Of a stretch of DNA of 22,734 nucleotides, positions 1-11,644 are shown one piece after another. A model generated the notes under the pieces. The model made no database searches and was not told the DNA's origin. It worked only from the letters and a program-made list of their open reading frames with translations. Made by a program: the position numbers and the translations under genes. Numbering within the stretch: the stretch's first letter is position 1; each line of letters starts with the position of its first letter. Origin of the DNA: Hofstenia miamia (Eukaryota; Xenacoelomorpha; Acoela; Hofsteniidae); assembly GCA_900660155.1 (NCBI GenBank), contig CABFPE010000162.1:565233-587966 (forward strand), given 5' to 3'.

Positions 1-10
1 GGGGGGGGGG
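1..10. other. G homopolymer at left end of scaffold
   Basis: The window opens with ten G residues and closes with thirteen C residues. G tracts at one end and C tracts at the other are expected when an assembly stops at homopolymers or contains low-quality poly-G reads. They carry no annotation value and may be artefacts. A G9 tract also occurs inside each copy of the duplicated block, near 14612 and 17535. Confidence 0.8.
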
Positions 11-1103
11 TTAGCAAAGCGCTCCCTTAGAGAGATCAAAAATGTTTTTAAGCGCATGAAATAGCATGAAATATACGACATTGCTTAGGTACAACCAAGA
101 TTAGAGTTTCTAATATAATCTTATAGCATTCGATTAAATCTTTTATATACATGTATGTATATTGTACTGCATCGGATAGGTGGCGCTTGAACAAGAGAAC
201 GCGATTATACTAATTTTCTCTAATGGCTTATATACACTAAATATTAACAATATCTACAAACAATTAAGCGAGTAATCTGGCCAATACCGAAAACCAGTAC
301 CTGCCAACGTTAGAATATATATATATATATATATAGTCAGTTGATGTTATTTATTCCTCATAAAAGTTTGGATGAAGCATTATATGAATTTATTTGTATT
401 AAACTGCTATTAAAAGGATTAGCCTAGTTCACTCACAGACTGCTTTCAAAAATAATTTGAAATTGTGCTTTACTTTACTATCAGCAGAATTATTATTCTT
501 GTCAATTTAAAATTTTAGAATATCATTTTGGCTCCTCCTAGAGAGTATTACATTATTTTATAAAATGTGGAATAGATTTTCATAGTACATCCCATGTCCC
601 ATCTTGAATGCAATGAGTAAATCCACTTTATATGACAAATTTCATAAAGATGGAAATCGAACTGCAGGAATTGCATTTTAATTAAAAATTACTGCAAATT
701 TTAAGCTTTATTAAATATACTGATTCACAATTTCCAGTACATAATAGGCAATGTGCAAGTTAATCTATTTTTTCAAAAAAAAATTAGTGATAGCCCAGGA
801 AAAACCTAAAAATACAGGTTGTTTCGAGTACCTATAAAAAGGAAAACGTTAGCATAACAGTAAATCTTGTGTACGTAAGTATATTTTCTGCATATGACAA
901 TGAAGAATAAATATATTATGCTTTTTTATCTCACTCTATTATTCGAAACGTATAAGAAAATATATTATCTACTACACTGTATTCTTGTGATGTGTACTCT
1001 TATTAATTCGAAATATATCATTGGCAATCTTTTTTTTACGAGTGCACTCTGATTTCCCTAAAACCATAAATTTGTACATGGGCAATAAAATGAAACTTCA
1101 TAT
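11..1103. other. AT-rich intergenic DNA, no gene seen
   Basis: This stretch is very AT-rich and every reading frame is broken by frequent stops. Apart from the TA microsatellite at 315-335 I see no coding potential, RNA gene or recognisable repeat. Confidence 0.6.
315..335. repeat. (AT)n microsatellite
   Basis: About ten AT dinucleotide units without interruption. Confidence 0.95.
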
Positions 1104-1445
1104 TAGGGCCCTACAAGTACTCGACTCGAGGTCTAAAACTACACTTTTCGAGTACTCGAAAGCAAATCGATCTTAGGGTAAATGACATCCGGTTTTCAGC
1201 AATTTGTGTCTATAATGTCGAATATTCCATTGACCTTTCAATATATTTGACTCCAATTGTAAGTCATCAGGCTTGGTTTCTCTCATTTTGTTTAACATGT
1301 TGCATTTCTGTCGTACACTTACATATGGTAGCACAGTTATATACAGCTTAGCCTAATGATAAAACTAAGTATAATTGTACATCGTAACTCGACTCGAACT
1401 CGCGAGTAAGGTCTTCAACCCGACTCGAACTCGATTCGAGCCTAA
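1104..1445. mobile_element. possible hAT-like fragment with CTCGA-rich ends
   Basis: The left edge reads TAGGGCCCTACAAGTACTCG and is followed by several ACTCGA/CTCGAG words. About 280 bp later a second cluster of ACTCGAACTCG words ends in TTCGAGCCTA. A YAGGG-type left terminus and short words clustered near both ends are features of non-autonomous hAT elements, and other elements in this window are built the same way with different words. I cannot find a matching 8-bp target duplication and the right terminus is only a loose match, so both boundaries and family are tentative. Confidence 0.3.
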
Positions 1446-4441
1446 AAAATTCAACTCACAGGGGACTATTTCATATGACATGAAACAGGGCATCTAATTG
1501 ACTTTATTTTACATGCAGGAAGTAAAATTCTATTCAATATTGATAAACTTTCCATTCTTAATCAACGTAGAATAATAATATTGTAAAATAAAATTATCGC
1601 TAAAATTATTGTTTCCATATTTGCCAGTGACTTAATTATCAATATCTAATAGTAGATATTTGATGGGAAAATTCCTTATGGAATAAATTTACAGCAATTT
1701 CAAGGAAATGTATGACTAAATGATGTATCTCCAAAGAAATGGTCTCCACATTATGCAGATGAGTTGACTTTAAGTAAGGCATTAAAAATATTTATTTGGC
1801 GCAAGTTGATTTCAAAGCCATTTGATTTATTATTCAGAGAAACTTTGGTCATGGCCAATTACTTCCAATCTACCGAGGGATGCATATAATTGCTTATCAA
1901 CCTTAACGACGAACTAAAAACATTAATTTCCGCTCAAAAATTTATTCTATTAAGAAAATTTATTGGATTCCAAGTTATCCATTGTGCTTTAGACATACAG
2001 AATGTAAGTTGAAATGATGGTCTGAACACTCAGTCTAATGCAACAATCTACCTTTCCTACAAGTCGATAGTGAACTTTAACATTTTGAGTTGTTTTAAAC
2101 TCCTAAATTCATAGTTAAATATTATTAGAAATTGAAGCATACTACATATATTTTTTTCATTATTTTTGTTACCTAAGTCTACTAATTGTCAGTGTTTTGA
2201 GAAGATATAGATACAGTCCTTTCCAGTACTCATCACATTCTAATGGCTGTGGAAAATTTAGCATTTCTTTATATAAAATTGTGACTATAAAAAATCTTAG
2301 TTTATAAAAATTAGTACGTAGTAGTCTAAAAAAAATGCACTACACTGTATGAATGAGAAAGTTAAAATCTTCTTAAATGTAATAATATTTAATTAATTAT
2401 TTTATATATTTAGTAAATGACAATATATTTTTTATTCCAAACAGGCATTCAACAAGTAATTTCAAGAAGAATGGAAATAAAACTAAATAGAATTAAGAAG
2501 AGACAAGCATTCTCGCAAATTTGAAAATTTAAAATCCAATGTTAAACTTTTACATTAAAAGAACAGTATTTTTCAAGGACTTATACAAATCACACGTCGT
2601 TTTTGTCTCCTCATAATTAATTATTATGTTTACAAAGAGTAAATTTAAAAATATTATATTATACTAAACTATAGGAGTACATTCTATTTTGTACAATTTT
2701 TGCTGAAATTTCCAATTAACTTTTGCTCCATGCAGCGTTAGACTCAACTCAACACATTTAATTTAATGCTGATGATTCTATTTTGAAATTTTAATAATTT
2801 ATGTTGAGTGGCTTTGAGGGAGTGCAACCGTAAATGACGCCTTGTAATTGAATTTCCTTTATGCTTTGTTGATAGTCTCTACAGTTTATTGTAAACCACC
2901 ATGTTCTTTTAACCATCGCTTGGAATTATAAATAAACTTACTACAATTACATGCTTGTAAGAACACTATGGCACAAATTCATCCAAACGTTGTTAAAAAA
3001 TTTTTAAAAATTTTGTTCTTTTACTTTAATACAAATTTTATACCTATTGAATAATATTTATATAATTAACATGAACAAATATTTTTTGCTTGTTCATTTA
3101 TTACAACATTTACATAACAGTATACGTTTATTTTTGATAATCCATGTATATTATACAGAATATGAGACAGAAACAGTCAAACAAAATTGAAAAGATGCAA
3201 AAGTGCTATACACGGCTGAAAGCCAATAAACAATAACAATGTAAAAAATTTCCTGTTGTACCTTTTATAAAGACCCAATGTATAAAAAATGAGATTGAAG
3301 GAAGACCTGTTAAAAATTGAAATTTATAAGAATTTGATGTGATTTACGGGAAAATATTAAGAAAATTTGAAGCACTGCAGTTGCAATATAATAATTGCAT
3401 ATTCAGAAATGTTCAAAATGGTATTAATTCTTTTTTCGAAGTGATTTTGTTGTCAATATCAAGATTTTTCGGTATTATAACCTCTATTCTAATTTATGAT
3501 AAAAATTCAATAAAAGTTTCAAGTCATTTGATTTTGCTTGCTTCTAACATTGGGAGCGGAACTTTGAAGTTTCAGAATTCTTACATCTTTAACCTTAAAC
3601 AGCCTAGCGTCTGTTTTAAAGGACAAACCATTTTCCACATCTACAAAAAAATTTCTCCAAGCCGGTTTCCAAATTTGAGAACTTGGGGCATTGGTAGGTC
3701 TATTAGGGAGCATACATTAATGCAATATTGAAAATTTTTATTAAAGCTTAATGCTGAAGCAGAGATTGTTGAAAAAATTAACAAGTTTTCTTAGAAATTT
3801 GCGAATTTTTAAAAAAGATTTAAATTCTTTCCATACCTAGTGTTAATGTATTTAGAAGGTTTTGAGCCCCTGGAGGCAACAAAAAACATTGACTGTTTTT
3901 GATATGTGCAAAGATTTTACAAACATATCGAGGCATGACATGCTCAAAGTCAGAGGTCGCGGGGTCGAATGCTACTGCGAACGGAAAATTCGCGCAACGG
4001 TATGATTTAATGGGAAAAGGCCAGTGCGTAGATTTAGAACGAAAACGAAAGAAGAGACTCACCTCTATCATGTGGTGCTTTCAGATTGAGCACCCCATTA
4101 ATAGTTTTTGAGCTATAAGCGTTAAAAAAAATTTATAGTATCATGAAAATTTTTTTAAAAATCTCCAGACTGTTTAAGGTTAATGTGTATGCATATGCAG
4201 CCTTTATTAAAATATTAGAAAAGAAACTAACGTATTGAATGACTTCAAGAAATTGAGAAATTCACAGTTATCTTAACGCAACACTAGTATGGTAAACGTT
4301 AAACGTTTTGAATTATTTCCGAAAAAAAATCAATTTAGGAACATTTATACTTGGAAATTATTTCAAGGCAGGATTAACAAACGCCCACTCTACCTTTACT
4401 ACATTCTGTTCTGCAATAATTGTTCAAGTTTTACATGAATA
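1446..4441. other. AT-rich intergenic DNA, no supportable gene
   Basis: Roughly 3 kb of AT-rich sequence. Open frames of 40-130 codons occur on both strands, for example 3339-3731 plus, 3519-3713 minus and 3820-4071 minus. They overlap one another, lack recognisable motifs and have the F/I/K/N/S-rich make-up expected from translating AT-rich DNA. The stretch around 3930-4060 is locally GC-richer and includes a weak tRNA B-box-like sequence, but no A box, so I do not call a tRNA or SINE. Confidence 0.55.
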
Positions 4442-5165
4442 CAGTGTTGCTGTTCGGAAAAGATATTATTCCCCATTCCTATCAAATTCCCATATATAAA
4501 AGATAAGATTCCATGGTTATCCCATATTTTCAGATATTTGTAAAGAATTCTCACAAAATCAGTCCCATATCATGTTTAATATATATTGTAAATTTATGAT
4601 TTTCGAAAAATGCCAGCATTGTCTTTTTTCTGGTATAAATACCCGATTATGATTACAATTTCTGCTGAATTACATGTATTTCTTATTAAAAAATACTGTC
4701 TTTTCAAAATACAATCCCGATTATCTATTTCCAATAGCGAAGAAAATACAATGCGATCAAAAATTGCACTACACAAGCCTTTTACATAGTGCTGCAACCT
4801 GCAATAGCAATTAGTGTCTCAACTACAGCTGATGACAAAGGAATAGATTCGATAAATCTTGCAAGTTTTTGCAGAGCAGACTTATCTTTAGTATTTTTGC
4901 AGAATTGAATCAGATCTGCAGGACCTCTCTTGGTAGCATCAAATGAATTCCAGTCGTGATTCTTTTCGAGATGTCCAACATTACATTAAAAATTCTATTG
5001 AAGAACACTTTTATATTCAAGAGGTGACTACATCTTATATTTGTACTACGCATACACAGTGGGATAATTTGATGAAGTTTTGCATTTAAGTTTTTACCAT
5101 TATTTTCCCATAAGAAATTTTCCCATGGAATACGAATGAGAATTCCATTCCCATTAGCAACCCTG
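4442..5165. mobile_element. decayed hAT element
   Basis: The left end reads CAGTGTTGCTGTTCGGA. The reverse complement of the right end reads CAGGGTTGCTAATGGGA, a 13-of-17 match. Both start with the CAGNG head typical of hAT terminal inverted repeats. Short TTCCCAT words are clustered inside both ends, as in hAT elements, where such subterminal words are thought to bind transposase. Between the ends, on the minus strand, lies a fragment resembling the hAT dimerisation domain (4714-4985). The 8-bp flanks (CATGAATA left, CCTGCAAA right) do not match, so the insertion is old, rearranged or slightly mis-bounded. At about 0.7 kb it is far shorter than an autonomous element of several kilobases. Confidence 0.55.
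4714..4985 (-). pseudogene. hAT transposase dimerisation-domain relic, frameshifted
   Basis: On the minus strand, 67 codons are open from 4985 down to a stop at 4782-4784, without a usable ATG. The translation contains LARFIESIPLSSAVVETLI followed by AIAG. This matches the pattern of the hAT C-terminal dimerisation domain (LA..IL.IPASSA..ER.FS.AG), with T where the conserved R normally sits and several other changes. Just before the stop, a neighbouring frame (4797 to about 4714) continues with SAIFDRIVFSSLLEI and then DNRD, which fits the usual end of that domain (RS.L.P..V..LL.I..N). I infer a single-base frameshift in a dead transposase. Local GC is higher than in the flanks. The domain call rests on pattern recognition and is moderate; the piece lies inside the proposed 4442-5165 element, which supports it. 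Confidence 0.55.
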
Positions 5166-8100
5166 CCTGCAAATCACTGCTTTTTTTCTATAGCGAAATT
5201 TTTTAATCAACTTCTTTAGAATAAAGTCACATCTCCACAAAATGAAAAAGACTATTGTGTTGAAACCTCAGTAAGCTTTGCCAGGACAATGACAACTAGG
5301 GTTTTGCGAAGGTTGCCGTATGAGCAAAAATTCTCATTCCGTAAAACTATTCCGACAATTTGCAATATTTTGTTAATATAAAAACTAGCGTTTTGAGAGT
5401 TCCTAGACTGGAATTTTGAAGTTGCATTTAATTTCTCAAATAGCTTATTATTAAAAGTTTCGACCGCATTTCTTCATATTTTAAAATACAACGCAAATAA
5501 ATTATTTGGAAGTAGTCTTCCCTGAGGAACAATCAAATATTTCAAATTTGTCATTTTTCTTACGCCGTTGATTTATCATTTTCAAAATCAGTATTCACCT
5601 ACAACACATTTTATTTCCCGTTATATACGCAATCAACGATATTAAAATTCTAAAAGATATATATTTTACTCCAGAATTTAATTTTAGAGTAATTTTATTA
5701 CCGAACTAGAATTGAAAAATTATAAACAATTACTATTTTTACTTTTACGTGTTCTTATATTGAACTTTATAATTCTTTCTGCATAAACTTTGGGTTTATA
5801 CATGTAATAAATGTAAAATTTCATGTTGAGGCACTATATAAACTAAAAAAATATGTATGCCTATCTCAGGGGAGGCACTTAGCCAGGTTTGTCAGTCTTC
5901 GGCATTTTTTGAGAATATTCAAATTATAAAGCAAGAAATAAATATATAGAAGACAAAACTATATTAGGTTGTGCATCTCACGATGTTATTAAAATGAAGT
6001 TACTCTAATATCATACAGATTATTATGTTTAGAAATTCCTGGCTTGCTTTTGACCTGGGCCAGCTTGACATCCTCGCAAAATGCCTACCAACTTCTCGGT
6101 AGGCTCGGTTGAAAATATTATTAGAAATATTTTTAATCCGTGGGCCGTTTGTTCATCAATAGTCTCAGTTCCACTGAAACATACCTAAGGTGCTCAATCT
6201 CATGATAATTTTTACCCATGGAAATATTTCGATTGTCCCAAACGTTAAATTTAAACAGTCGTTTTAAATTATTGTAGCTAACATTATTTAATTCTTTCAT
6301 TTATGACAACACGGACTGTTCAAGCCTGGCAACGGCTCAATACATCAAACGAAAGCACTTGGCAGAATACTTGACCACATTACTCACATCGACGGGCGCT
6401 GTCACATTATTTGCTCAACAAATGCTTAGTGATTTCACTGGTTGTTAAGAAGCATCCAACTTCAATGCTTAAAGCAATACAATTAATGAACACATCACTA
6501 TCCTCGAAATAACGGTTTCTAAGCCATTTAAGGCCCGAATATTTACCAATTATTAACATAGAAGTGCCAGTTTTCCTGCTGAAATTATATTTTTAGCGAA
6601 ATTTGCTCTGTTTTTACCATTGTTAAGATATATTTCATATTATTCAATAAAATCATTATGTATGCTGAAATTTTAATTTTTTATGAATTTAGATTATGTA
6701 CTATACTGATCTTTCACTCAACATTTTATTTCTGTTATGTTTTGCATTGATGATGCTTATTATAAGATAGTTAGAATTCTATTTTAGGTTTTGTTTATTG
6801 TTTTTTTCACTAAAGTAGAATTGTTTGCAACACTTGTGGGAAAAAAATTAAGTTTCGATAAATAGATAAACGAAGTTCCATAGACATATAGTGTGCTACA
6901 ATCCTTGGTACGATCACTGCGATGTGAATGGACCGAAAATTTAGGTTGAAACTCGTTCGCTCGAGGAAACTTCAGGCCCTTCCAAAATCGGTTCCACCCA
7001 TTTTAATGATCATTGCAAAAAATTCTTCAATTTATTGGTTTTGTAGTCCAATGTTTGGCACTTGGGAAATTTACAATAAAATCACACTGAAATTAAAAAC
7101 CTAAATTTTATTGTAGAAAAGCAGAAACACTACAAAATTTCAAAATGCAAATAATATTAATATTATTATACACATTGCAGCATTTGCAATATTCAATTCA
7201 GAGTTTTTAATTTTAAACCATTTTTGCAATAACTTAGTTAACGTCCTGCATGGCCATGGGTTACCAGTACAATATGTGAGCAACTTTCTTCAACTCTGTC
7301 AAATTTAAACTCATATCTACATGGTTCTCTCAGATAAATTGCATTTGCCTTCCCCAAACTTAGTACGAACCTACACATCGTCGTTTCTTCCTTATTGTGC
7401 TGGACTAAAAATCAAATCACATTTGTAATAGTCCAAAGTTTGCTTTACCCTCTTAAGCTACACATTGCTCAATGTCATTCTTAATGAAACATCAGCATTG
7501 CGCCTCAGAAACTTGAGTAGTTTCTTTTGTCCGGTCAACAATACAAAGGAAATTAGAGATTTTACCATACACAATTCAACATTAAAAAAGGCCTTTTCAA
7601 ATTTGAGTTTGCTTAATTAACATGATTTTATTGCTTAAAATGTGCATTCATTTTATCTCTTTTATAAGTTGTTTATTATAAATGCTTTTCGTAAACTTCT
7701 TAAACAGTTTGTGGTATGACATAAGTTGTGAGTCAACATTTCTGGAGAAATTGTCGGCTTGATATTGGGCATACGAATGGTGAGTCGGATTACAAAACTT
7801 CTAACATTAGCCACCAGTATGTTGTTTTTGCTAATATTGAAACAATCGGTTTCAATGCTAATACGATTCGGGTATTGGGCATAAGAAAAGACTGACAGAC
7901 TATTTAGCAAATATTAGAAGAACTTTTAATTGTCATTTTAAAAAGTACCGAATAGGCCTATTAAGAAATTTAATAATCATTAATAGCAGTCAATCCGTTT
8001 TCTATGTTGTCTGACAGTTAAGGTAAGTATCATTTATTACATTTAATTGCAATTTTAAACGAAATTACCGGTCATTGAATGCCAGTTTGCTGGGTGAAAA

Positions 8101-8654
8101 ATGAAATCTATCAAAATATTGACACTCCTTTTATTTGTTAAACTTCCTTCAATTGCCAATTCAATATTGTTTTCATTATTATATATGCTAATTACTATAG
8201 CACCTTATACTGAAAAAAGTGAAGTATTATCAACATTTGATACATTGGAGAGTGCAAAGAAGGAATCTCGAATGCATCAATGAACATTCTTCCCAAATCT
8301 GGACACAAGAGGATTATTTTGGCTTTTTCGATTTATGAATAGCTAAAGGTTCATATTGTTGATCGTTTCCGGAATATAATGAATAACTGATCATAGCTGA
8401 GAGGAAGCTAACATTTTCCTTAGCGCGTTAAAGCTTAAATTTTTACACGCTGACGCGTTAATGTTCGATAATTTCCAAGCAATTGTTAACTCAACAAAGC
8501 AAATAATCTATTGTGTAGATAAAATAATACACATATCTACTCTCAGCAGGCAATTAGCGTATTTTGAAAAACCTTAGTTTTGAGGAAAACGCCTATAAAG
8601 TTTCAAAAATTGAGTTCTTAATGACCTCTGAATAACCATACCGATTTCTATAAT
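5166..8654. other. intergenic DNA, no supportable gene
   Basis: About 3.5 kb of AT-rich DNA. Short stretches have a more coding-like composition, notably 6278-6448 plus and 7238-7404 minus. The second is preceded by a TTTTTAG acceptor-like site and runs to a stop. Their lengths (about 55 codons) are expected by chance at this base composition and I recognise neither translation. A possible hAT terminus (CAGGGGAGGCACTTAGCCAG) lies at 5867, but its partner near 6040 is weak. Frames at 7662-7910 minus and 8101-8283 plus have no recognisable features. Confidence 0.5.
8647..8654. repeat. target-site duplication, left (TCTATAAT)
   Basis: This 8-bp sequence is repeated exactly at 9299-9306, immediately outside the right end of the MITE. 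Eight base pairs is the hAT superfamily target duplication length. Confidence 0.9.
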
Positions 8655-9298
8655 CAGACTTGTCAACGAGCCGAGCTTCTAAGGAGTCGAGCCGAGCTGA
8701 GCNACTTTGCATTAGCGGCAGACTTGTCAACGAGCCGAACTTCTAACGAGCCGAGCTTGAATGAGCAAAGTATTGGATATACAACGAGCCCAAAACGAGC
8801 CGTTTTTAAGCAAACCAAATTTATAGTGCTGCTTGTGAATTTGATTATGCAGATTTTTCTTATTTTTCATTCAATATTCCTTATTTTTAATCTTATTTTA
8901 GAAATGTTTATTAAATAATAGGAATAGCAATGAAAAAAATTCTAAGAGCACAATATTTTAAAAAATATATCGAGCTAAAACGACTTCTAAGGAGTCGAGC
9001 CGAGCTGAGCTGAGCCGAGCCGAGCTTGAGCAGAGTATTGGATATACAAAACGAGCCGTTTTTAAGCAAACCAAATTTATTGTGCTGCTTGTTAATTTGA
9101 TTCTGCAGATTTTTCTTATTTTTTCATTCAATATTCCTTACTTTTAATCTTATTTTAGAAATGTTTATTAAATAATAGGAAGAGCAATGGAAAAAATTCT
9201 GAGAGCACGATATTTTTAAAAAAAACATTGAGCCGAGCCGAACTTACTCAAAAATTAACCGAGCCGAGCTTAGAAATTACGGCTCGTTGACAAGTCTG
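8655..9298. mobile_element. hAT-type MITE with GAGCCGAGC subterminal repeats
   Basis: The element starts CAGACTTGTCAACGAGCCG and ends with the exact reverse complement, giving a 19-bp perfect terminal inverted repeat. It is flanked by the perfect 8-bp duplication TCTATAAT. GAGCC/GAGCCGAGC words are packed inside both ends. It has no coding capacity, so it is non-autonomous and would depend on a transposase encoded elsewhere. Internally it is compound: a second left terminus starts at 8719, and the body from 8771 to about 8955 is repeated from 9036 to about 9215 at roughly 90 percent identity. An N at 8703 sits at the junction between the first left terminus and the inner copy, so the inner structure may be a nested insertion or an assembly join. 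Confidence 0.9.
8719..8975. repeat. inner partial copy of the same MITE
   Basis: A second CAGACTTGTCAACGAGCCG terminus begins here, preceded by 15 bases of unrelated sequence after the N at 8703. The copy shares its body with 9036-9215 but has no right terminus of its own. Its left flank (ATTAGCGG) does not match the duplication that flanks the outer element. Confidence 0.7.
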
Positions 9299-9306
9299 TC
9301 TATAAT
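9299..9306. repeat. target-site duplication, right (TCTATAAT)
   Basis: Exact partner of 8647-8654. Confidence 0.9.
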
Positions 9307-10020
9307 CTATCGCTTATATGAATCAGTCTATAATTTTGCTGTTCAAAAAAACATTGATTGACAATGTATGGTGTGTTTGTCCGGGGAGCCGTATAAAAGG
9401 GAAAACATATAATTTTGAAAAAGATTTTTTTCCTATCCTGGATTTATGTGATCACAAATCAATATGATAATAAGTTGAATATAAATCTGAGGCAATCCTT
9501 CTAGAGGTCGATATAGTATATAATATTATAATATATAATAATCTTGGATGAATTCATTGTTTTGTATAAACAATTCTCATTTCAATTACATAAGCATAAA
9601 ATAGTATCTCATGTTTTTAACTGCGAACATTTATTTTTCATAAATCATGTGGTTTACGTTTATCCAAATATGAGAAACTATTATTTATCGTGTTCACCAA
9701 CAAATGTCCTTTCTAAGCGACAATTGTCAATTTCTCTCATGCCTGTAACTAATATTCGCTTGCACTAAATTTAATACAATTTACTTTTAATAAGTTTTAG
9801 TAGTGCATTAAACAAATGAAAGTGATTGCATAATTTTTTGTGTGTATTTGTTTCCTACTAGTGTCCATGTAGCTCGTTTAAGATTCAAAGCTTACAAAAG
9901 AAATTATTTAAGATTGTATTGATATCTAATAGAGGTGCTATGACTAAAAATAGATAAAACATTGCAATTAAAGACATTTGAAGCTGACAACTACGTTCTT
10001 CAAAAGCCTACTTTATTGTT
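9307..10020. other. intergenic DNA upstream of alpha-tubulin
   Basis: AT-rich, with a near-palindromic TATAATATTATAATATATAA stretch around 9520-9540. An open frame at 9544-9768 plus has no recognisable features and is probably chance. Distal tubulin regulatory sequence may lie here, but I see no specific motif. Confidence 0.5.
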
Positions 10021-10073
10021 CAACGCAATTATTCAAGTCACTGTAACGCAATTTGCATTGTTTAAGTCACTGT
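10021..10073. repeat. two-unit direct repeat upstream of alpha-tubulin
   Basis: AACGCAATT followed by TTCAAGTCACTGT is repeated next to itself as AACGCAATT followed by TTTAAGTCACTGT, with a slightly longer gap in the second unit. The repeat ends at the more distal X-box-like motif. It lies about 170-220 bp upstream of the tubulin start codon and could be a duplicated regulatory site. Confidence 0.6.
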
Positions 10074-10080
10074 TGGCAAC
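10066..10080 (+). promoter_or_regulatory. X-box-like RFX motif, distal
   Basis: GTCACT GTT GGCAAC fits the loose animal X-box pattern RYYNYY-N(1-3)-RRNRAC. RFX transcription factors bind X-boxes and commonly control cilium genes. The pattern is degenerate, so a single hit could be chance; a second, better motif lies 36 bp downstream. Confidence 0.4.
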
Positions 10081-10116
10081 ATGTGTGCGTGACATTTGTT
10101 ATATATTATAGTAACA

Positions 10117-10130
10117 GTTTTCATAGCAAC
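10117..10130 (-). promoter_or_regulatory. X-box-like RFX motif, proximal
   Basis: On the minus strand the site reads GTTGCTATGAAAAC. It agrees with the palindromic X-box consensus GTTRCCATRGYAAC at about 11 of 14 positions and keeps both outer half-site cores. It lies 114-127 bp upstream of the tubulin ATG, the usual distance for functional X-boxes, and 14 bp upstream of a CCAAT box. RFX sites close to NF-Y sites are a known arrangement. Binding is inferred. Confidence 0.5.
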
Positions 10131-10143
10131 GATAGCTCGTTCT

Positions 10144-10153
10144 CATTGGCTGG
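10144..10153 (-). promoter_or_regulatory. CCAAT box (NF-Y type) of alpha-tubulin
   Basis: The minus strand reads CCAGCCAATG, with the pentamer CCAAT at 10145-10149. It lies about 56-60 bp upstream of the candidate initiator at 10203-10208, the usual spacing for a CCAAT box. Confidence 0.55.
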
Positions 10154-10192
10154 TAATACACTTGAAAGCGGTGTGCTTAAGCTACTCATATC

Positions 10193-10208
10193 ATTATTTT
10201 TCTCAGTT
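10193..10208 (+). promoter_or_regulatory. candidate initiator or 3' splice acceptor of tubulin leader
   Basis: TCAGTT at 10203-10208 matches the TCAKTY initiator seen in arthropods and would start transcription at about 10205, giving a leader of about 39 bases. The same place reads TTATTTTTCTCAG, a good pyrimidine-rich splice acceptor ending at 10206, so it could instead end a leader intron or serve as a trans-splicing site. The nearby CCAAT box and X-boxes favour a promoter. No clear TATA box lies 25-35 bp upstream. Confidence 0.4.
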
Positions 10209-10216
10209 CAGCGTAG

Positions 10217-11599
<1,383 letters not shown>

Positions 11600-11614
11600 A
11601 TGTATTAAGATCTT

Positions 11615-11620
11615 AATAAA
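11615..11620 (+). terminator. poly(A) signal of alpha-tubulin (AATAAA)
   Basis: A canonical AATAAA lies 15 bases after the stop codon. A T-rich stretch follows around 11636-11644, consistent with a downstream cleavage element. The 3' untranslated region would be only about 35-45 bases. Confidence 0.8.
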
Positions 11621-11644
11621 ATTTCTATTACTGCATTTTTTTTA

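Noticed and set aside
2791..2925. Minus-strand frame of about 45 codons with a WWFTIN and LQG-like pattern reminiscent of the start of rolling-circle Rep proteins
   Set aside because: Too short, wrong spacing between the two words, no histidine motif or helicase part nearby, and frames of this length are expected by chance here.
3930..4030. tRNA or SINE-like B box (GGGTCGAATGC, 9 of 11 to consensus) in a GC-richer patch
   Set aside because: No A box at the right distance and no cloverleaf could be drawn.
3899..4111. Plus-strand frame with a basic stretch, and a minus-strand GTGAGT donor-like site near 4062
   Set aside because: No recognisable family, no matching acceptor or partner exon found.
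5867..6057. Possible small hAT element with a CAGGGGAGGCACTTAGCCAG left end and a CCTGGCTTGC...CCTG right side
   Set aside because: The inverted match is limited to AGCCAGG and the flanking octamers agree at only 5 of 8 positions.
6278..6448. Plus-strand frame of 56 codons with coding-like composition ending in a stop
   Set aside because: No start, no convincing acceptor, all three frames partly open, no recognised family.
7238..7404. Minus-strand exon-like frame preceded by TTTTTAG and ending in a stop
   Set aside because: About 55 codons is within chance length for this composition; no partner exon and no recognised domain.
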